Source: Caballeronia sp031450805
Lineage (GTDB): Bacteria > Pseudomonadota > Gammaproteobacteria > Burkholderiales > Burkholderiaceae
Direction: 5' to 3'
NCBI RefSeq assembly: GCF_031450805.1
Contig: NZ_JARTVY010000001.1
Span: 1,178,001 to 1,242,000, forward strand
DNA length: 64,000 nucleotides
Shown piece after piece: positions 49,414 through 63,077 of the stretch. The notes beneath the pieces were generated by a model. It was not told the origin of the DNA. It made no database searches and worked only from the letters and a program-made list of their open reading frames with translations. A program made the translations under genes and the position numbers. How positions within the stretch are numbered: the stretch's first letter is position 1; each line of letters begins with the position of its first letter.

Positions 49414-50550
49414 ATGCGCAGTATCGTGCGAAGCGCCGCACGGGGAGCGGCGTGGGCCGCATCGATCGCAGCGGCCGTGCTGCTCGCCTCGTGCGGCGGC
49501 GGGAGTTATGTGAAGCCGGGCCCGAGCACGGCCGGCAGCACGCCCATCCAGACGGGGCAGCGCGCTTCGTCGCGGCTGACCGCTGTGAGCTGGCAACAGG
49601 TTCCCGGCTGGAACGACGATTCGCTGATCGGCGCGACCGCCGCGCTGCGTCAGAACTGCAGCCGGCTTGCGCGTCAAGCCAACTGGCAGAAGGCGTGCGC
49701 GGCAGCACAGCGTCTGGACGACCTCGACATGTCGGAGGCGCGCAGCTTCTTCGAGACGTATTTCACGCCGTTCCAGTTGGCCAACACCGACGGCACGCTC
49801 GACGGCCTCGTGACCGGCTACTACGAACCGCTGTTGCGCGGTTCACGCACGCGGCACGGTGTCTATCAGTATGCGTTGTATCGATGGCCGTATCGCTATA
49901 AGGCCGGCACGGCCCTGCCTGCCCGGGCTCAGCTCGAACGCTCTGGCGTGCTGAACGGCAACGAACTGGTCTGGGTCGACGATCCGATAGAAGCGTTCTT
50001 CCTGCAAGTGCAAGGCTCGGGACGCGTCGTCATGGAAGACGGCAGCGTGATGCGCGTGGGCTTCGGCGGGACCAATAATCAACCGTACCGGTCGATCGGC
50101 AAGGAATTGCTCGATCGTGGCGAACTGACGCCCGGGCAAGCGACGATGCAAGGCATCAAGGCGTGGGCGAAGGCCAATCCAGCGCGCGTCGATGCGCTCC
50201 TCGACGTGAATCCGCGCTTCGTGTTCTTCCGCGAAATGCCCGCCACCACGGCGCTGACGACGAGTCTCGGCGACGGCCCGGTCGGCGCGCTCGGGGTGCC
50301 GCTGACGCCCGAACGTTCGATCGCGGTCGATCCTTCCGCGATTCCGCTCGGCACGCCCGTGTTTCTCCAGACGACGCGCCCTCTCAGCAACCAGCCGATG
50401 AACCGGCTCGTCTTCGCTCAGGACACCGGCACCGCAATCAAGGGCGGCGTGCGCGCCGATTACTTCTGGGGCCTCGGCGACGATGCCGGCGATCTCGCGG
50501 GACGCATGAAGCAGGGCGGCCGGATGTGGCTGCTGATGCCCAATTCGTAG
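49414..50550 (+). CDS. mltA: Membrane-bound lytic murein transglycosylase A
   Basis: The 378-residue lipoprotein has LLASC with the lipidated Cys27. It has the MltA barrel domain (GLVTGYYEPLLRGSRT, FFLQVQGSGRVV, GFGGTNNQPYRSIGKELLDR) and a C-terminal 3D domain with RLVFAQDTGTAIKGGVRADYF-like sequence holding three Asp. It cleaves peptidoglycan glycan strands at the outer membrane. The ATG at 49414 is the start that places the signal peptide correctly. Confidence 0.94.
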   Translation: MRSIVRSAARGAAWAASIAAAVLLASCGGGSYVKPGPSTAGSTPIQTGQRASSRLTAVSWQQVPGWNDDSLIGATAALRQNCSRLARQANWQKACAAAQRLDDLDMSEARSFFETYFTPFQLANTDGTLDGLVTGYYEPLLRGSRTRHGVYQYALYRWPYRYKAGTALPARAQLERSGVLNGNELVWVDDPIEAFFLQVQGSGRVVMEDGSVMRVGFGGTNNQPYRSIGKELLDRGELTPGQATMQGIKAWAKANPARVDALLDVNPRFVFFREMPATTALTTSLGDGPVGALGVPLTPERSIAVDPSAIPLGTPVFLQTTRPLSNQPMNRLVFAQDTGTAIKGGVRADYFWGLGDDAGDLAGRMKQGGRMWLLMPNS

Positions 50551-50559
50551 TCGCAAGAC

Positions 50560-51864
50560 TTATGGCTTGAGGCTACGCTTGTCCACCACGCGCCGCGCTT
50601 TGCCGACAGAACGCTCGATGCCGTTCACCGGCAGCACGTTCACCACGGCGCTGACGCCGATCAGCGCCTTGATGTCGTAGGCGAGCGCAGTCCGGGCGCT
50701 GTCCAGCGCAGCCATGTCAGGCGCCGATTCGGGGCACGGCTCGCAGTTCAGCGTGAACACGTCGAGCGGACCGTCCTTCGTCAGCACGATCTGATAGTGC
50801 GGCGCGAGCACCGGCCGCTTCAGCAACAACTCCTCGATCTGCGTCGGGAAGACGTTGACGCCGCGCACGATCATCATGTCGTCCGAGCGGCCGGTGATCT
50901 TCTCCATGCGGCGCATCGTGCGCGCAGTGCCGGGCAAGAGGCGCGTGAGATCTCGCGTGCGATACCGGATGATCGGCAGCGCTTCTTTCGTTAGCGACGT
51001 GAACACCAGTTCGCCGAATTCGCCGTCCGGCAGCACTTCGCCGGTGTCGGGATCGATGATCTCGGGATAGAAGTGGTCTTCCCAGATCGTCGGGCCGTCC
51101 TTCGTCTCCGCGCACTCCGAAGCCACGCCCGGTCCCATCACTTCCGAAAGACCGTAGATGTCGACGGCATCGATGCCCATGCGCTGCTCGATTGCACGGC
51201 GCATGTCGTTCGTCCAGGGTTCCGCACCGAAGATGCCGATGCGCAGCGAACAGCTTGCCGGATCGACGCCTTGCCGCTCCAGCTCGTCAGCGATGGAGAG
51301 CATGTAGCTCGGCGTCACCATGATGATGTCGGGGCGGAAGTCCTGAATCAGTTGCACCTGCTTTTCGGTCTGTCCGCCGCCGAACGGGATGACGGTAAGG
51401 CCCGCGCGCTCCGCCCCGTAGTGCGCGCCGAGGCCGCCGGTGAACAGGCCGTAGCCGTAGCTCACGTGCACCTTGTCGCCGCGACGCGCGCCAGCCGCGC
51501 GGATCGAACGGGCGACCAGATCCGACCAGGTTTCGATGTCCTTCGCCGTATAACCGACGACGGTTGGCTTGCCCGTCGTGCCCGACGAAGCGTGGATGCG
51601 CGCGACCCGTTCCTGCGGCACGGCGAACATGCCGAACGGATAGTTGTCGCGAAGGTCCTTCTTCGTGGTGAACGGAAAGCGCGCGAGGTCGGCGAGCGAC
51701 TGCACGTCGTCGGGATGCACGCCGGCTTCATCGAACTTGCGGCGATAGACAGGCGAATTGTCGTAGGCGTGCCTGAGCGTCCATTTCAGACGCTGCAACT
51801 GCAGCGCGACGAGTTCGTCGCGGCTCGCCTTCTCAATCGCTTCGAGCGGCAACGGTGTAGTCAT
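50560..51864 (-). CDS. paaK: Phenylacetate-CoA ligase
   Basis: The 434-residue adenylate-forming enzyme has HASSGTTGKPTVVGYT for ATP binding, YGLSEVMGPGVA and the C-terminal GRSDDMMIVRGVNVFPTQIE hinge. It activates phenylacetate to its CoA ester, the first step of the paa pathway. The ATG at 51864 has AAGGAG upstream. It is the last gene of paaN-G-I-K. Confidence 0.95.
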   Translation of the reverse strand: MTTPLPLEAIEKASRDELVALQLQRLKWTLRHAYDNSPVYRRKFDEAGVHPDDVQSLADLARFPFTTKKDLRDNYPFGMFAVPQERVARIHASSGTTGKPTVVGYTAKDIETWSDLVARSIRAAGARRGDKVHVSYGYGLFTGGLGAHYGAERAGLTVIPFGGGQTEKQVQLIQDFRPDIIMVTPSYMLSIADELERQGVDPASCSLRIGIFGAEPWTNDMRRAIEQRMGIDAVDIYGLSEVMGPGVASECAETKDGPTIWEDHFYPEIIDPDTGEVLPDGEFGELVFTSLTKEALPIIRYRTRDLTRLLPGTARTMRRMEKITGRSDDMMIVRGVNVFPTQIEELLLKRPVLAPHYQIVLTKDGPLDVFTLNCEPCPESAPDMAALDSARTALAYDIKALIGVSAVVNVLPVNGIERSVGKARRVVDKRSLKP

Positions 51865-51930
51865 CGATGTCTCCTTCATGCTCGCTATGCGTCGCGGTCG
51901 TCGCCGCGTTCGCGTGATCGATCGGTTCCG

Positions 51931-52356
51931 TTAAAGGGGAACCACGGCGCCTTTGATCTGGGCGGACTTGCCACGAAACATCGCGACGACTTCGCCTTCG
52001 CGATTCGTGACGCGGATATCGTAGATTCCGGTGCGCCCGCTCAATGTCTGCTCCACCGCCTCGGCGGTCAGGCGGTCGCCGCCGTGCACGGGGCGCAGGA
52101 ATTCGATGGAACATCCCGCCGCCACGGTGCTGACGTTGTAGGAGTTGCACGCGAAGGCGAACGCGGAGTCTGCCAGCGTGAACATCAGGCCGCCGTGGCA
52201 GATGGCGTGGCCGTTGAGAAAGTCCGGGCGCACGTTCATCGCGAGCCGCGCATAGCCGGGCCGCACTTCGACTAGCTCGATGCCCAGCGCGCGCGAGCAG
52301 GCATCCGCTTCATACATGGCCTTGGCCGTGGCTTCGGCGATTTGTTGAGGCGTCAT
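51931..52356 (-). CDS. paaI: Hydroxyphenylacetyl-CoA thioesterase PaaI
   Basis: The 141-residue hot-dog fold protein has NGHAICHGGLMFTLADSAFAFA, the catalytic Asp/His-Gly-Gly region of PaaI (written here in two overlapping parts, NGHAICHGGLM and LADSAFAFACN). It removes CoA from dead-end intermediates. It follows paaG by 19 bases. Confidence 0.94.
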   Translation of the reverse strand: MTPQQIAEATAKAMYEADACSRALGIELVEVRPGYARLAMNVRPDFLNGHAICHGGLMFTLADSAFAFACNSYNVSTVAAGCSIEFLRPVHGGDRLTAEAVEQTLSGRTGIYDIRVTNREGEVVAMFRGKSAQIKGAVVPL

Positions 52357-52375
52357 GCGAGTCTCCCTGATGGTG

Positions 52376-53167
52376 TCAAAGCCCTTCGAAGCGCGGCGCG
52401 CGCTTTTCCTTGAATGCGGCGACGCCCTCGATGTAGTCGGGCGATGCGCCGAGTTCGCGCTGCAGGTCGCGTTCAAGGTCGAGCTGCGCATCGAATGTGC
52501 TGGTCGTGCTCGCACGCATGGCCTGTTTGATCGCGGCGATCGCACGCGCGGGCTGCTGCGCGAGTTGCGCGGCCAGTTGCGCGGCGGCGTGCGGCAACTC
52601 GGCATCGTCCACGACGCGCCAGACGATGCCCCACGCTTCGGCTTGCTCCGCGCCGAGCTTGTCGCCGGTCAGCGCCAGCCCCAGCGCACGCGCCTCACCG
52701 ACGCGGCGCGGCAAGAGCCACGTCCCGCCCGAGTCCGGCACGAGGCCGATTTTCACGAACGCCTGAATGAAGCTCGCCGAACGTGCGGCGATGGTGATAT
52801 CGCAAGCCATCGCCAGGTTGGCGCCCGCGCCGGCGGCTGTGCCATTGACCGCTGCGATGACGGGCAGCGGCATTGTCTGCAGGCGGCGCACGAGCGGATT
52901 GAAATGAGCGTCGATCAGTTCGCCGAGATCGGACATCGAACCGGGCGTGAAGTCCAGATCCGCGAGATCCTGACCGGCGCAGAACGCCCGTCCCGCACCG
53001 GTCAACACGATCGCGCGCGCGTTCGCTGCCTGGGCTCGATCGAGCGCCTCGCTCAATTGGCCATGCATCTCGCGAGTGAAACTATTCAGTTTGTCGGGCC
53101 GATTCAGAGTGATCGTCGCGACGCGCGTATCGCCATTGATTTGAAACAGAACAGACTGCTCGGGCAT
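52376..53167 (-). CDS. paaG: 1,2-epoxyphenylacetyl-CoA isomerase
   Basis: The 263-residue crotonase-fold enzyme has RAFCAGQDLADLDF for the oxyanion hole, NGTAAGAGANLAMACD and VPDSGGTWLLPRRVG with the catalytic Asp. This pattern, including FCAGQDL, is PaaG rather than a plain hydratase. It isomerises ring-epoxy phenylacetyl-CoA to the oxepin. The ATG at 53167 follows AAAGGAGATGCC. Confidence 0.92.
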   Translation of the reverse strand: MPEQSVLFQINGDTRVATITLNRPDKLNSFTREMHGQLSEALDRAQAANARAIVLTGAGRAFCAGQDLADLDFTPGSMSDLGELIDAHFNPLVRRLQTMPLPVIAAVNGTAAGAGANLAMACDITIAARSASFIQAFVKIGLVPDSGGTWLLPRRVGEARALGLALTGDKLGAEQAEAWGIVWRVVDDAELPHAAAQLAAQLAQQPARAIAAIKQAMRASTTSTFDAQLDLERDLQRELGASPDYIEGVAAFKEKRAPRFEGL

Positions 53168-53250
53168 GGCATCTCCTTTGGCACGGGCCGCGTTCGGGTT
53201 CGTCAATTGGTGATGCTAGACGCGCGGCCCGATGCTTTCCATTCGGCCGA

Positions 53251-53303
53251 ACGGCATAAGCCGATTGCACGAATTCGCGTTCTCGTCGTTTTGCTTATGC
53301 CGT
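53251..53303 (-). repeat. Hairpin between paaN and paaG
   Basis: ACGGCATAAGC (53251-53261) and GCTTATGCCGT (53293-53303) are perfect 11-bp inverted repeats with a 31-base spacer. One arm includes the paaN stop codon. No T run follows. A 10-bp palindrome TTCGGCCGAA lies next to it at 53242-53251. It may protect or split the message. Confidence 0.6.
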
Positions 53304-55004
53304 CTGGCCGGCTTCCGCGAGCGCGGCCTTGGGCGCAACATGCACTCGGCTCTGAACGACGCGGAATCGATTCGCGACGAAGGCGGCATCGGCGAGAGCG
53401 GCGTTCGCGGCCGGGTTCGCGCCCGTGCCGTGAAAGTCGGAGAACGCTGCGGACTGGTTGACGAAGACACCGCCCGTCAAGTTGATCGAGAGCGCGACAC
53501 CGCCGCGTATCGCGGCTTCGTGTGCGGACTCGATGACCGCGTCGTCCGTGCTGTAGACCGACAGCGTCAGCGCGCCGTGCTTTTGCGCGATGGAGCCGGC
53601 GAGGTCGAGCGACTGCGCCGTGGATTCGGTCGCGACGACGAACGCGATCGGGCCGAACCATTCTCTCGTGTACGTAGTTTCGTGAGTGCGTGCGTCGAGC
53701 TTGAGCAAGAGCGGTGTATGGACCCGCGCCTCGGGGAACGCGGGGTGCGTGAGCGTTTGGCTATCGACCAGCACCTCGCCGAGCCCGCGCGCTTCGGCGA
53801 TTCGCGCCACGATGCCTTCGTTTTGGATCGCGCCGGTCAGCTCGACGGCGCGCGTGGCATCGGACGTAAGCTTCTCGACCGCGCCGGCGAGCGACGTCGC
53901 GACTTCGTCGAAGGTCAGCTGGCCGTCGGCGGTGCGGATGCCGTCGCGCGGCACGTAAATGTTTTGCGGCGCGGTGCACATCTGGCCGGAGTACAACGCG
54001 AGCGAGAACGCGATGTTGCGCGCGGCGGCTTTCATATCGTCGACGGAATCGATGACGATCTGATTCACGCCTGCTTTCTCGGTGAAGACCTGCGCCTGAT
54101 GCGCGTTGCGCTCCAGCCAGGCGCCGTTCTGCGTGCTGCCCGTGAAATCGATCAGCTTGATCTCGGGACGCACGGCGAGTTGCTGAACGAGCGGGCCATC
54201 GTTCGGCTCGGTGGCGAGCAGCGTGACGATGTTGGGATCGAAGCCGGCTTCGCCCAACACTTCGCGAGCGATGCGCACTGTGATGGCGAGCGGCAGGATC
54301 GCGCCGGGATGCGGCTTGACGATGACGGTGTTGCCCGTGGCCAGATCGGCGAAGATGCCGGGATAACCGTTCCATGTCGGGAACGTGCAGCAGCCCAACA
54401 CGAGACCGGCGCCGCGCGGGACGATGGTGAAGCGCTTCTGCATCGCGAGCGGCGGATTCTTGCCTTGCGGCTTTTCCCAGTGCGCTTCAGCCGGAATGCG
54501 GCGCAGCTGGTCCCAGGCATAGACGACGGCCTCGAGCGCGCGATCTTGCGCATGCGGGCCGCCGGCCTGGAAGGCCATCATGAACGCCTGGCCGGTCGTG
54601 TGCATCACGCTGTAGGCGATCTCGAAGCTCGCGCGATTCAGCCGCGCCAGGACCTCGAGGCTGACGCCGACCCAGGCTTGCGGGCCGGCGGCGCGCCACT
54701 GCTTTTGAGCGTCAAGCGAGGCACGGACGAGAACGTCCGGGTCCGCCTTCGGATACTTGATGTCGAGCGAGATGCCGAAGGGCGACCGCTCGGCGCCGAC
54801 GGTTTCGCCCGTCGATGGTTGATCGATTTCGAAGGTCTTGCCCAGATGTGCCTTGAACGCCGCTTCGCCGTCCGCGCTGGCTGTTTCCCCGTACACTTTG
54901 GGACTCGGCATTTCGACAAACGGGCTCCAATAGCCGCGTGTTTCGATAGCGGAGAGCGCTTTGTCGAGCATCGCTTCGTGCTTCGTGAACAGGGAATGTG
55001 TCAT
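53295..55004 (-). CDS. paaN: Phenylacetic acid degradation protein PaaN (aldehyde dehydrogenase-like)
   Basis: The 569-residue protein has an aldehyde dehydrogenase fold with CTFPTWNGYPGIFADLATGN, FTGSTQNGAWLE for NAD, and the catalytic cysteine in YSGQMCTAPQNIYVP. An extra N-terminal stretch of about 90 residues and the overall length match the PaaN group of Burkholderiaceae. It likely oxidises the ring-opened semialdehyde in phenylacetate breakdown, the job done by PaaZ elsewhere. It heads the leftward paaN-G-I-K run. Confidence 0.9.
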   Translation of the reverse strand: MTHSLFTKHEAMLDKALSAIETRGYWSPFVEMPSPKVYGETASADGEAAFKAHLGKTFEIDQPSTGETVGAERSPFGISLDIKYPKADPDVLVRASLDAQKQWRAAGPQAWVGVSLEVLARLNRASFEIAYSVMHTTGQAFMMAFQAGGPHAQDRALEAVVYAWDQLRRIPAEAHWEKPQGKNPPLAMQKRFTIVPRGAGLVLGCCTFPTWNGYPGIFADLATGNTVIVKPHPGAILPLAITVRIAREVLGEAGFDPNIVTLLATEPNDGPLVQQLAVRPEIKLIDFTGSTQNGAWLERNAHQAQVFTEKAGVNQIVIDSVDDMKAAARNIAFSLALYSGQMCTAPQNIYVPRDGIRTADGQLTFDEVATSLAGAVEKLTSDATRAVELTGAIQNEGIVARIAEARGLGEVLVDSQTLTHPAFPEARVHTPLLLKLDARTHETTYTREWFGPIAFVVATESTAQSLDLAGSIAQKHGALTLSVYSTDDAVIESAHEAAIRGGVALSINLTGGVFVNQSAAFSDFHGTGANPAANAALADAAFVANRFRVVQSRVHVAPKAALAEAGQTA

Positions 55005-55047
55005 GGTCGCGAGAGAGGATTGGTGGACGGTGCCGATCGATTAATTG

Positions 55048-55061
55048 ACCGACCGGTTGGT
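55048..55061. promoter_or_regulatory. PaaR-like (TetR-family) operator
   Basis: ACCGACCGGTTGGT is a palindrome except for one base pair, in the divergent region between paaN and paaF. It matches the ACCGACCGGTCGGT-type site attributed to the PaaR repressors of phenylacetate genes. The repressor gene is not in the window. Confidence 0.7.
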
Positions 55062-55140
55062 TGGTGATGGTAGCATTATCGAGATGATGTACAAGATGGT
55101 CTTTCACTAGGACTTACCAGAGGATCGCCAGGAGGAGCGA

Positions 55141-55917
55141 ATGACTTACGAGAACGTGCTGGTAGAGACACGCGGACGGGTCGGACTGATCACGCTGAAT
55201 CGGCCGAAGGCGCTGAATGCGCTCAACGATGCGCTGATGGACGAACTGGGTACAGCGCTGAAGGCCTTCGACGCGGACGAGAACATCGGCGCGATCGTAC
55301 TGACTGGCAGCGAGAAGGCGTTTGCGGCGGGCGCGGACATCGGCATGATGGCCGGCTACTCCTATATGGACGTCTATAAAGGCGACTACATCACGCGCAA
55401 CTGGGAGACCATCCGCTCGATCCGGAAGCCGGTCATCGCTGCGGTGGCGGGCTTCGCGCTCGGAGGCGGCTGCGAGCTGGCCATGATGTGCGACATCGTC
55501 ATCGCGGCCGACACGGCGAAGTTCGGACAGCCGGAGATCAAGCTCGGCGTGATTCCTGGCGCGGGTGGTACGCAACGCTTGCCTCGAGCGGTGTCGAAGG
55601 CGAAGGCGATGGATATGTGCCTGACCGCGCGCATGATGGACGCTGCGGAAGCCGAGCGGGCCGGACTGGTGTCGCGCATCGTTGCGGCGGATCGTTTGCT
55701 CGATGAGGCCGTGGAAGCGGGGACTATCATCGCCGGCTTCTCGTTGCCCGCGGTCATGATGGCCAAAGAGGCGGTCAATCGCGCATACGAAACGACGTTG
55801 GCGGAAGGCGTCCATTTCGAGCGGCGTCTGTTCCATTCCCTCTTCGCAACGGAAGATCAAAAGGAGGGGATGACGGCGTTTGTCGAGAAGCGAAAGCCGA
55901 TTTTCAAGCACCGTTAA
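55141..55917 (+). CDS. paaF: 2,3-dehydroadipyl-CoA hydratase/enoyl-CoA hydratase
   Basis: The 258-residue crotonase-fold enzyme has EKAFAAGADIGMM and GFALGGGCELAMMCD for the oxyanion hole. The catalytic glutamates are visible in FGQPEIKLGVIPGAGG. It is the typical short-chain enoyl-CoA hydratase of beta-oxidation, and its place opposite paaN with a PaaR-like site supports a PaaF role. AGGAGG precedes the ATG. Confidence 0.9.
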   Translation: MTYENVLVETRGRVGLITLNRPKALNALNDALMDELGTALKAFDADENIGAIVLTGSEKAFAAGADIGMMAGYSYMDVYKGDYITRNWETIRSIRKPVIAAVAGFALGGGCELAMMCDIVIAADTAKFGQPEIKLGVIPGAGGTQRLPRAVSKAKAMDMCLTARMMDAAEAERAGLVSRIVAADRLLDEAVEAGTIIAGFSLPAVMMAKEAVNRAYETTLAEGVHFERRLFHSLFATEDQKEGMTAFVEKRKPIFKHR

Positions 55918-56085
55918 TCGCAGCAAAGAAATCCCTTGCATATTGCCTCGGCGCTAACTAGAATTCCGTTCCTTCGCGATTCACTGAACGCGAAGGAAGC
56001 GGGATGAGGCGGTTTGGAAGGGCGCGGGAGAGTGGCGGTAGAAGGTCTCCAGCGCAGTCAGCAAGTAAAGCGATTGAAAAACTTG

Positions 56086-56114
56086 TTGACAGACTTCGAA
56101 GCGATGTTCATAAT
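56086..56114 (+). promoter_or_regulatory. rRNA operon promoter
   Basis: TTGACA (56086-56091) and CATAAT (56109-56114) are 17 bases apart, a near-consensus sigma-70 promoter. Transcription would start near 56121, about 260 bases before 16S. From 55918 to 56085 there is no gene; upstream activating sites may lie there. Confidence 0.85.
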
Positions 56115-56170
56115 CTCGTTTCTCTGCTGCTGACGCAGCGACGCAAGACGAAGCAGGGTGGTCTAGCGAA

Positions 56171-56211
56171 TGTTCTTTAAAAACTAACAGCCGATAAGTG
56201 TGGGCGCTTGA
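56171..56211 (+). promoter_or_regulatory. boxA-like site and 5' arm of the 16S processing stem
   Basis: TGTTCTTTAAAA at 56171-56182 resembles boxA. Directly after it, 56184-56211 pairs with 57935-57962 downstream of 16S over 28 positions, with a few mismatches or G-U pairs. This is the expected RNase III stem of the 16S precursor. Confidence 0.78.
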
Positions 56212-56382
56212 TGGCGAGTGCGGTTCTGGTGCTTAGGTGCTGGAGCGACAAGCAAAAGTAATCAAGAGTCTCACACGAAGTATTAAGAGGAAGGTTTATC
56301 TGTCTTCGGACGGATTAATCATCGTCAGTACGTTGAGTGAGCGACCGGTTTCTAACGGAACCGAAAAACAGTAACAGGGTTT

Positions 56383-57914
<1,532 letters not shown>

Positions 57915-57934
57915 CTCGAGCTTCGCGCTTAAAG

Positions 57935-57962
57935 TTAAGCGCTCACGCTTATCGGCTGTCAG
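57935..57962 (+). other. 3' arm of the 16S processing stem
   Basis: This stretch, 21 bases after 16S, is complementary to 56184-56211 upstream of 16S. Together they form the closing stem of the 16S precursor. Confidence 0.75.
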
Positions 57963-57975
57963 AAAGACAGGCTAA

Positions 57976-58052
57976 GGGTCTGTAGCTCAGTCGGTTAGAG
58001 CACCGTCTTGATAAGGCGGGGGTCGTTGGTTCGAATCCAACCAGACCCACCA
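57976..58052 (+). tRNA. tRNA-Ile (anticodon GAT)
   Basis: This is a 77-base cloverleaf with the anticodon loop TTGATAA, acceptor GGGTCTG/CAGACCC and an encoded CCA. It is the first of two spacer tRNAs between 16S and 23S. Confidence 0.97.
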
Positions 58053-58096
58053 TCCGAATCAGGCGTGGCTGGGCAACACCTTAGTCAGGCCTCATC

Positions 58097-58172
58097 GGGG
58101 GATTAGCTCAGCTGGGAGAGCACCTGCTTTGCAAGCAGGGGGTCGTCGGTTCGATCCCGTCATCCTCCACCA
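58097..58172 (+). tRNA. tRNA-Ala (anticodon TGC), second copy
   Basis: This is the same sequence as 5-80, in the spacer of the complete operon, 44 bases after tRNA-Ile. Confidence 0.97.
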
Positions 58173-58265
58173 ATCCTCAATGCCTAGCGCTTCGGGTAAG
58201 CGTTAAGCATTGGCGATTGCTAGCCAGTTGATGTCGCAAGTATTGAAACACGCTTGTCGGCTAAA

Positions 58266-58292
58266 CGTTCTTTAACAATCTGGAAGAAGTAG
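58266..58292 (+). promoter_or_regulatory. boxA-like site and 23S processing stem arm, second copy
   Basis: This is the same as 174-200. Its stem partner is at 61452-61469. Confidence 0.75.
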
Positions 58293-58457
58293 TAAAGAGA
58301 ATCTGGGAAAGCGCTTAGAGATGGGCGCGAGTAGCAGGTTCAGGGTAGTGATTGTATCGAGTATGAAAAGTGATCTTAATGATGACTTGGAATACGGCAC
58401 AACGCGAAAACTCAGCCTATGGCGGATGTGGCTCGATGAGAGACGCACTCGTTATAG

Positions 58458-61340
<2,883 letters not shown>

Positions 61341-61504
61341 ATAACCAGTGTGTTTCGCAGTGAGTTAGCGCTTTAGCGCTTACTCACTGCAACCCCCGAA
61401 GGGGGCACGCCGGTTGAGTGACGCGACTGTGCCCAACAGTCACTACCGAATCTACTTCTTCCCAGATTGGTTGTGCCGTCCCCAACGCGCACAACAACAA
61501 GTCA

Positions 61505-61620
61505 TGCCTGATGACCATAGCGAGTCGGTCCCACCCCTTCCCATCCCGAACAGGACCGTGAAACGACTCCACGCCGATGATAGTGCGGATCCCCGTGTGA
61601 AAGTAGGTAATCGTCAGGCT
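61505..61620 (+). rRNA. rrf: 5S ribosomal RNA, second copy
   Basis: This is the same sequence as 3413-3528. It is followed by the right-hand operon terminator. Confidence 0.95.
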
Positions 61621-61635
61621 CCTCATGCCTTAAAC

Positions 61636-61666
61636 AAAAACCCCACCCCTCAAAGGTGGGATTTTT
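61636..61666 (+). terminator. rRNA operon terminator (right copy)
   Basis: This is the same hairpin as 3544-3574 but with A instead of G at 61661, which breaks the base pair between the G+C stem and the A/T arm. The shared sequence of the two operons ends at 61672, 11 bases after this difference. Confidence 0.85.
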
Positions 61667-61720
61667 GCGTTTGGGCGCACTTCAGCACGCAGCGTCTTCA
61701 AGCGCTGCGCGCTGCCTCAA

Positions 61721-62914
61721 TCAGCGCTGAGGCAAAAATTGCTCTGCCAGTCGCACCCAGTACGATGATCCCACTGACAACAACGCGTCATTGAAGTCGT
61801 AGCTGGCGTTGTGCAGCATGCAAGGCCCTGCGCCATGTCCGTGGTCTCGGTGCCCGCCATCGCCGTTGCCCAGAAACGCGTAGCATCCCGGTTTCTCGAG
61901 CAGCATGAACGAGAAGTCCTCAGCGCCCATCGTCGGCTCCACTGAACTATCGACCTTATCTGCTCCCACCACCTGGGCCATCACTCGCGCGGCAAACTGC
62001 GCCTGTTCTGCGTCGTTGATCGTCGGCGGATAGTTCCGGTGAAAGAGCACTTCTGCTTCGCAGTCGTAGGCGGAAGCCGTTGCCTCCACAATTTTCCGCA
62101 TCCGCGCTTCGATCAAATCGAGCGTCTCCACGGTAAACGTCCGAACTGTCCCGCCTAACCATGCCTGGTCGGGGACTACGTTCGCAGCCTCTCCCGCATG
62201 AATCTGCGTGACGGAAAGCACTGCCGTATCCAACGGCTTCTTGTTGCGCGTGATGATGCTTTGCAACGCATTCGCGATCTGGACAGCTGTGAACACCGGA
62301 TCGCGACCGTTATGCGGTAGTGCCGCGTGCGAGCCGGTTCCGTTGATGTTGATGCGAAACTCATTACTCGATGCCATGATCGGGCCCTCGGTCACCCCAA
62401 AGTGACCAGCCGCGATGCCCGGCCAATTGTGAATGCCGAACACCGCATCGACGGGAAAGCGCGTGAAGAGTCCATCGTCGATCATGGCTTTTGCGCCCGC
62501 ACCGCCTTCCTCCGCCGGCTGGAAGATGAATACGATCGTCCCATCGAACGTTCCATGTTCGGCCAGGTATTTGGCGGCGCCGAGCAGCATCGCGGTATGG
62601 CCGTCGTGGCCACAGGCGTGCATCCGCCCTGCGTGCGTGGATCGATGTTCGAATGTGTTCACTTCCTGGATGGGCAACGCGTCCATGTCGGCGCGCAATC
62701 CGATGGACGCGCTACTCGATCCGCGTTTCAAGATGCCGACGACGCCAGTCTTACCCACGCCGCGATGCACGGCGATGCCCCACCGTTCGAGACTTTCAGC
62801 CACGAGCTTGGCGGTGCCGACTTCTTCGTATCGCAACTCGGGATGAGCATGGATCGTTCGTCGGAGGGCCTTGATTTCATCGTGAGATGCTTCGATTTCA
62901 GGGATCAAACTCAT
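61721..62914 (-). CDS. M20-family amidohydrolase (hippurate/N-acyl-amino acid hydrolase type)
   Basis: The 397-residue protein has RMHACGHDGHTAMLLGAAKY and FQPAEEGGAGAKAMI, the metal-binding and catalytic segments of M20D amidohydrolases. The lid domain between them holds GTGSHAALPHNGRDPV. It likely hydrolyses N-acyl amino acids such as hippurate or N-acetyl amino acids. The ATG at 62914 is chosen because MSLIPEIEASHDEI matches the family start; an upstream ATG at 62965 is possible. It converges on the rRNA operon terminator. Confidence 0.88.
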   Translation of the reverse strand: MSLIPEIEASHDEIKALRRTIHAHPELRYEEVGTAKLVAESLERWGIAVHRGVGKTGVVGILKRGSSSASIGLRADMDALPIQEVNTFEHRSTHAGRMHACGHDGHTAMLLGAAKYLAEHGTFDGTIVFIFQPAEEGGAGAKAMIDDGLFTRFPVDAVFGIHNWPGIAAGHFGVTEGPIMASSNEFRININGTGSHAALPHNGRDPVFTAVQIANALQSIITRNKKPLDTAVLSVTQIHAGEAANVVPDQAWLGGTVRTFTVETLDLIEARMRKIVEATASAYDCEAEVLFHRNYPPTINDAEQAQFAARVMAQVVGADKVDSSVEPTMGAEDFSFMLLEKPGCYAFLGNGDGGHRDHGHGAGPCMLHNASYDFNDALLSVGSSYWVRLAEQFLPQR

Positions 62915-63077
62915 TTGAACTGCTCTCTCGTTGATATTCGGATCGCGCGGATTGACACGCGGCATGACTCATTCTACGCCGCCACTATTTGCTCGATCGG
63001 ACAGTCGATCGCATAGCCGGCGTAATAGAATTCGTTCATCTGCCGCCGCCCGTTTCTCTGACTGACCGGACTTTTCG

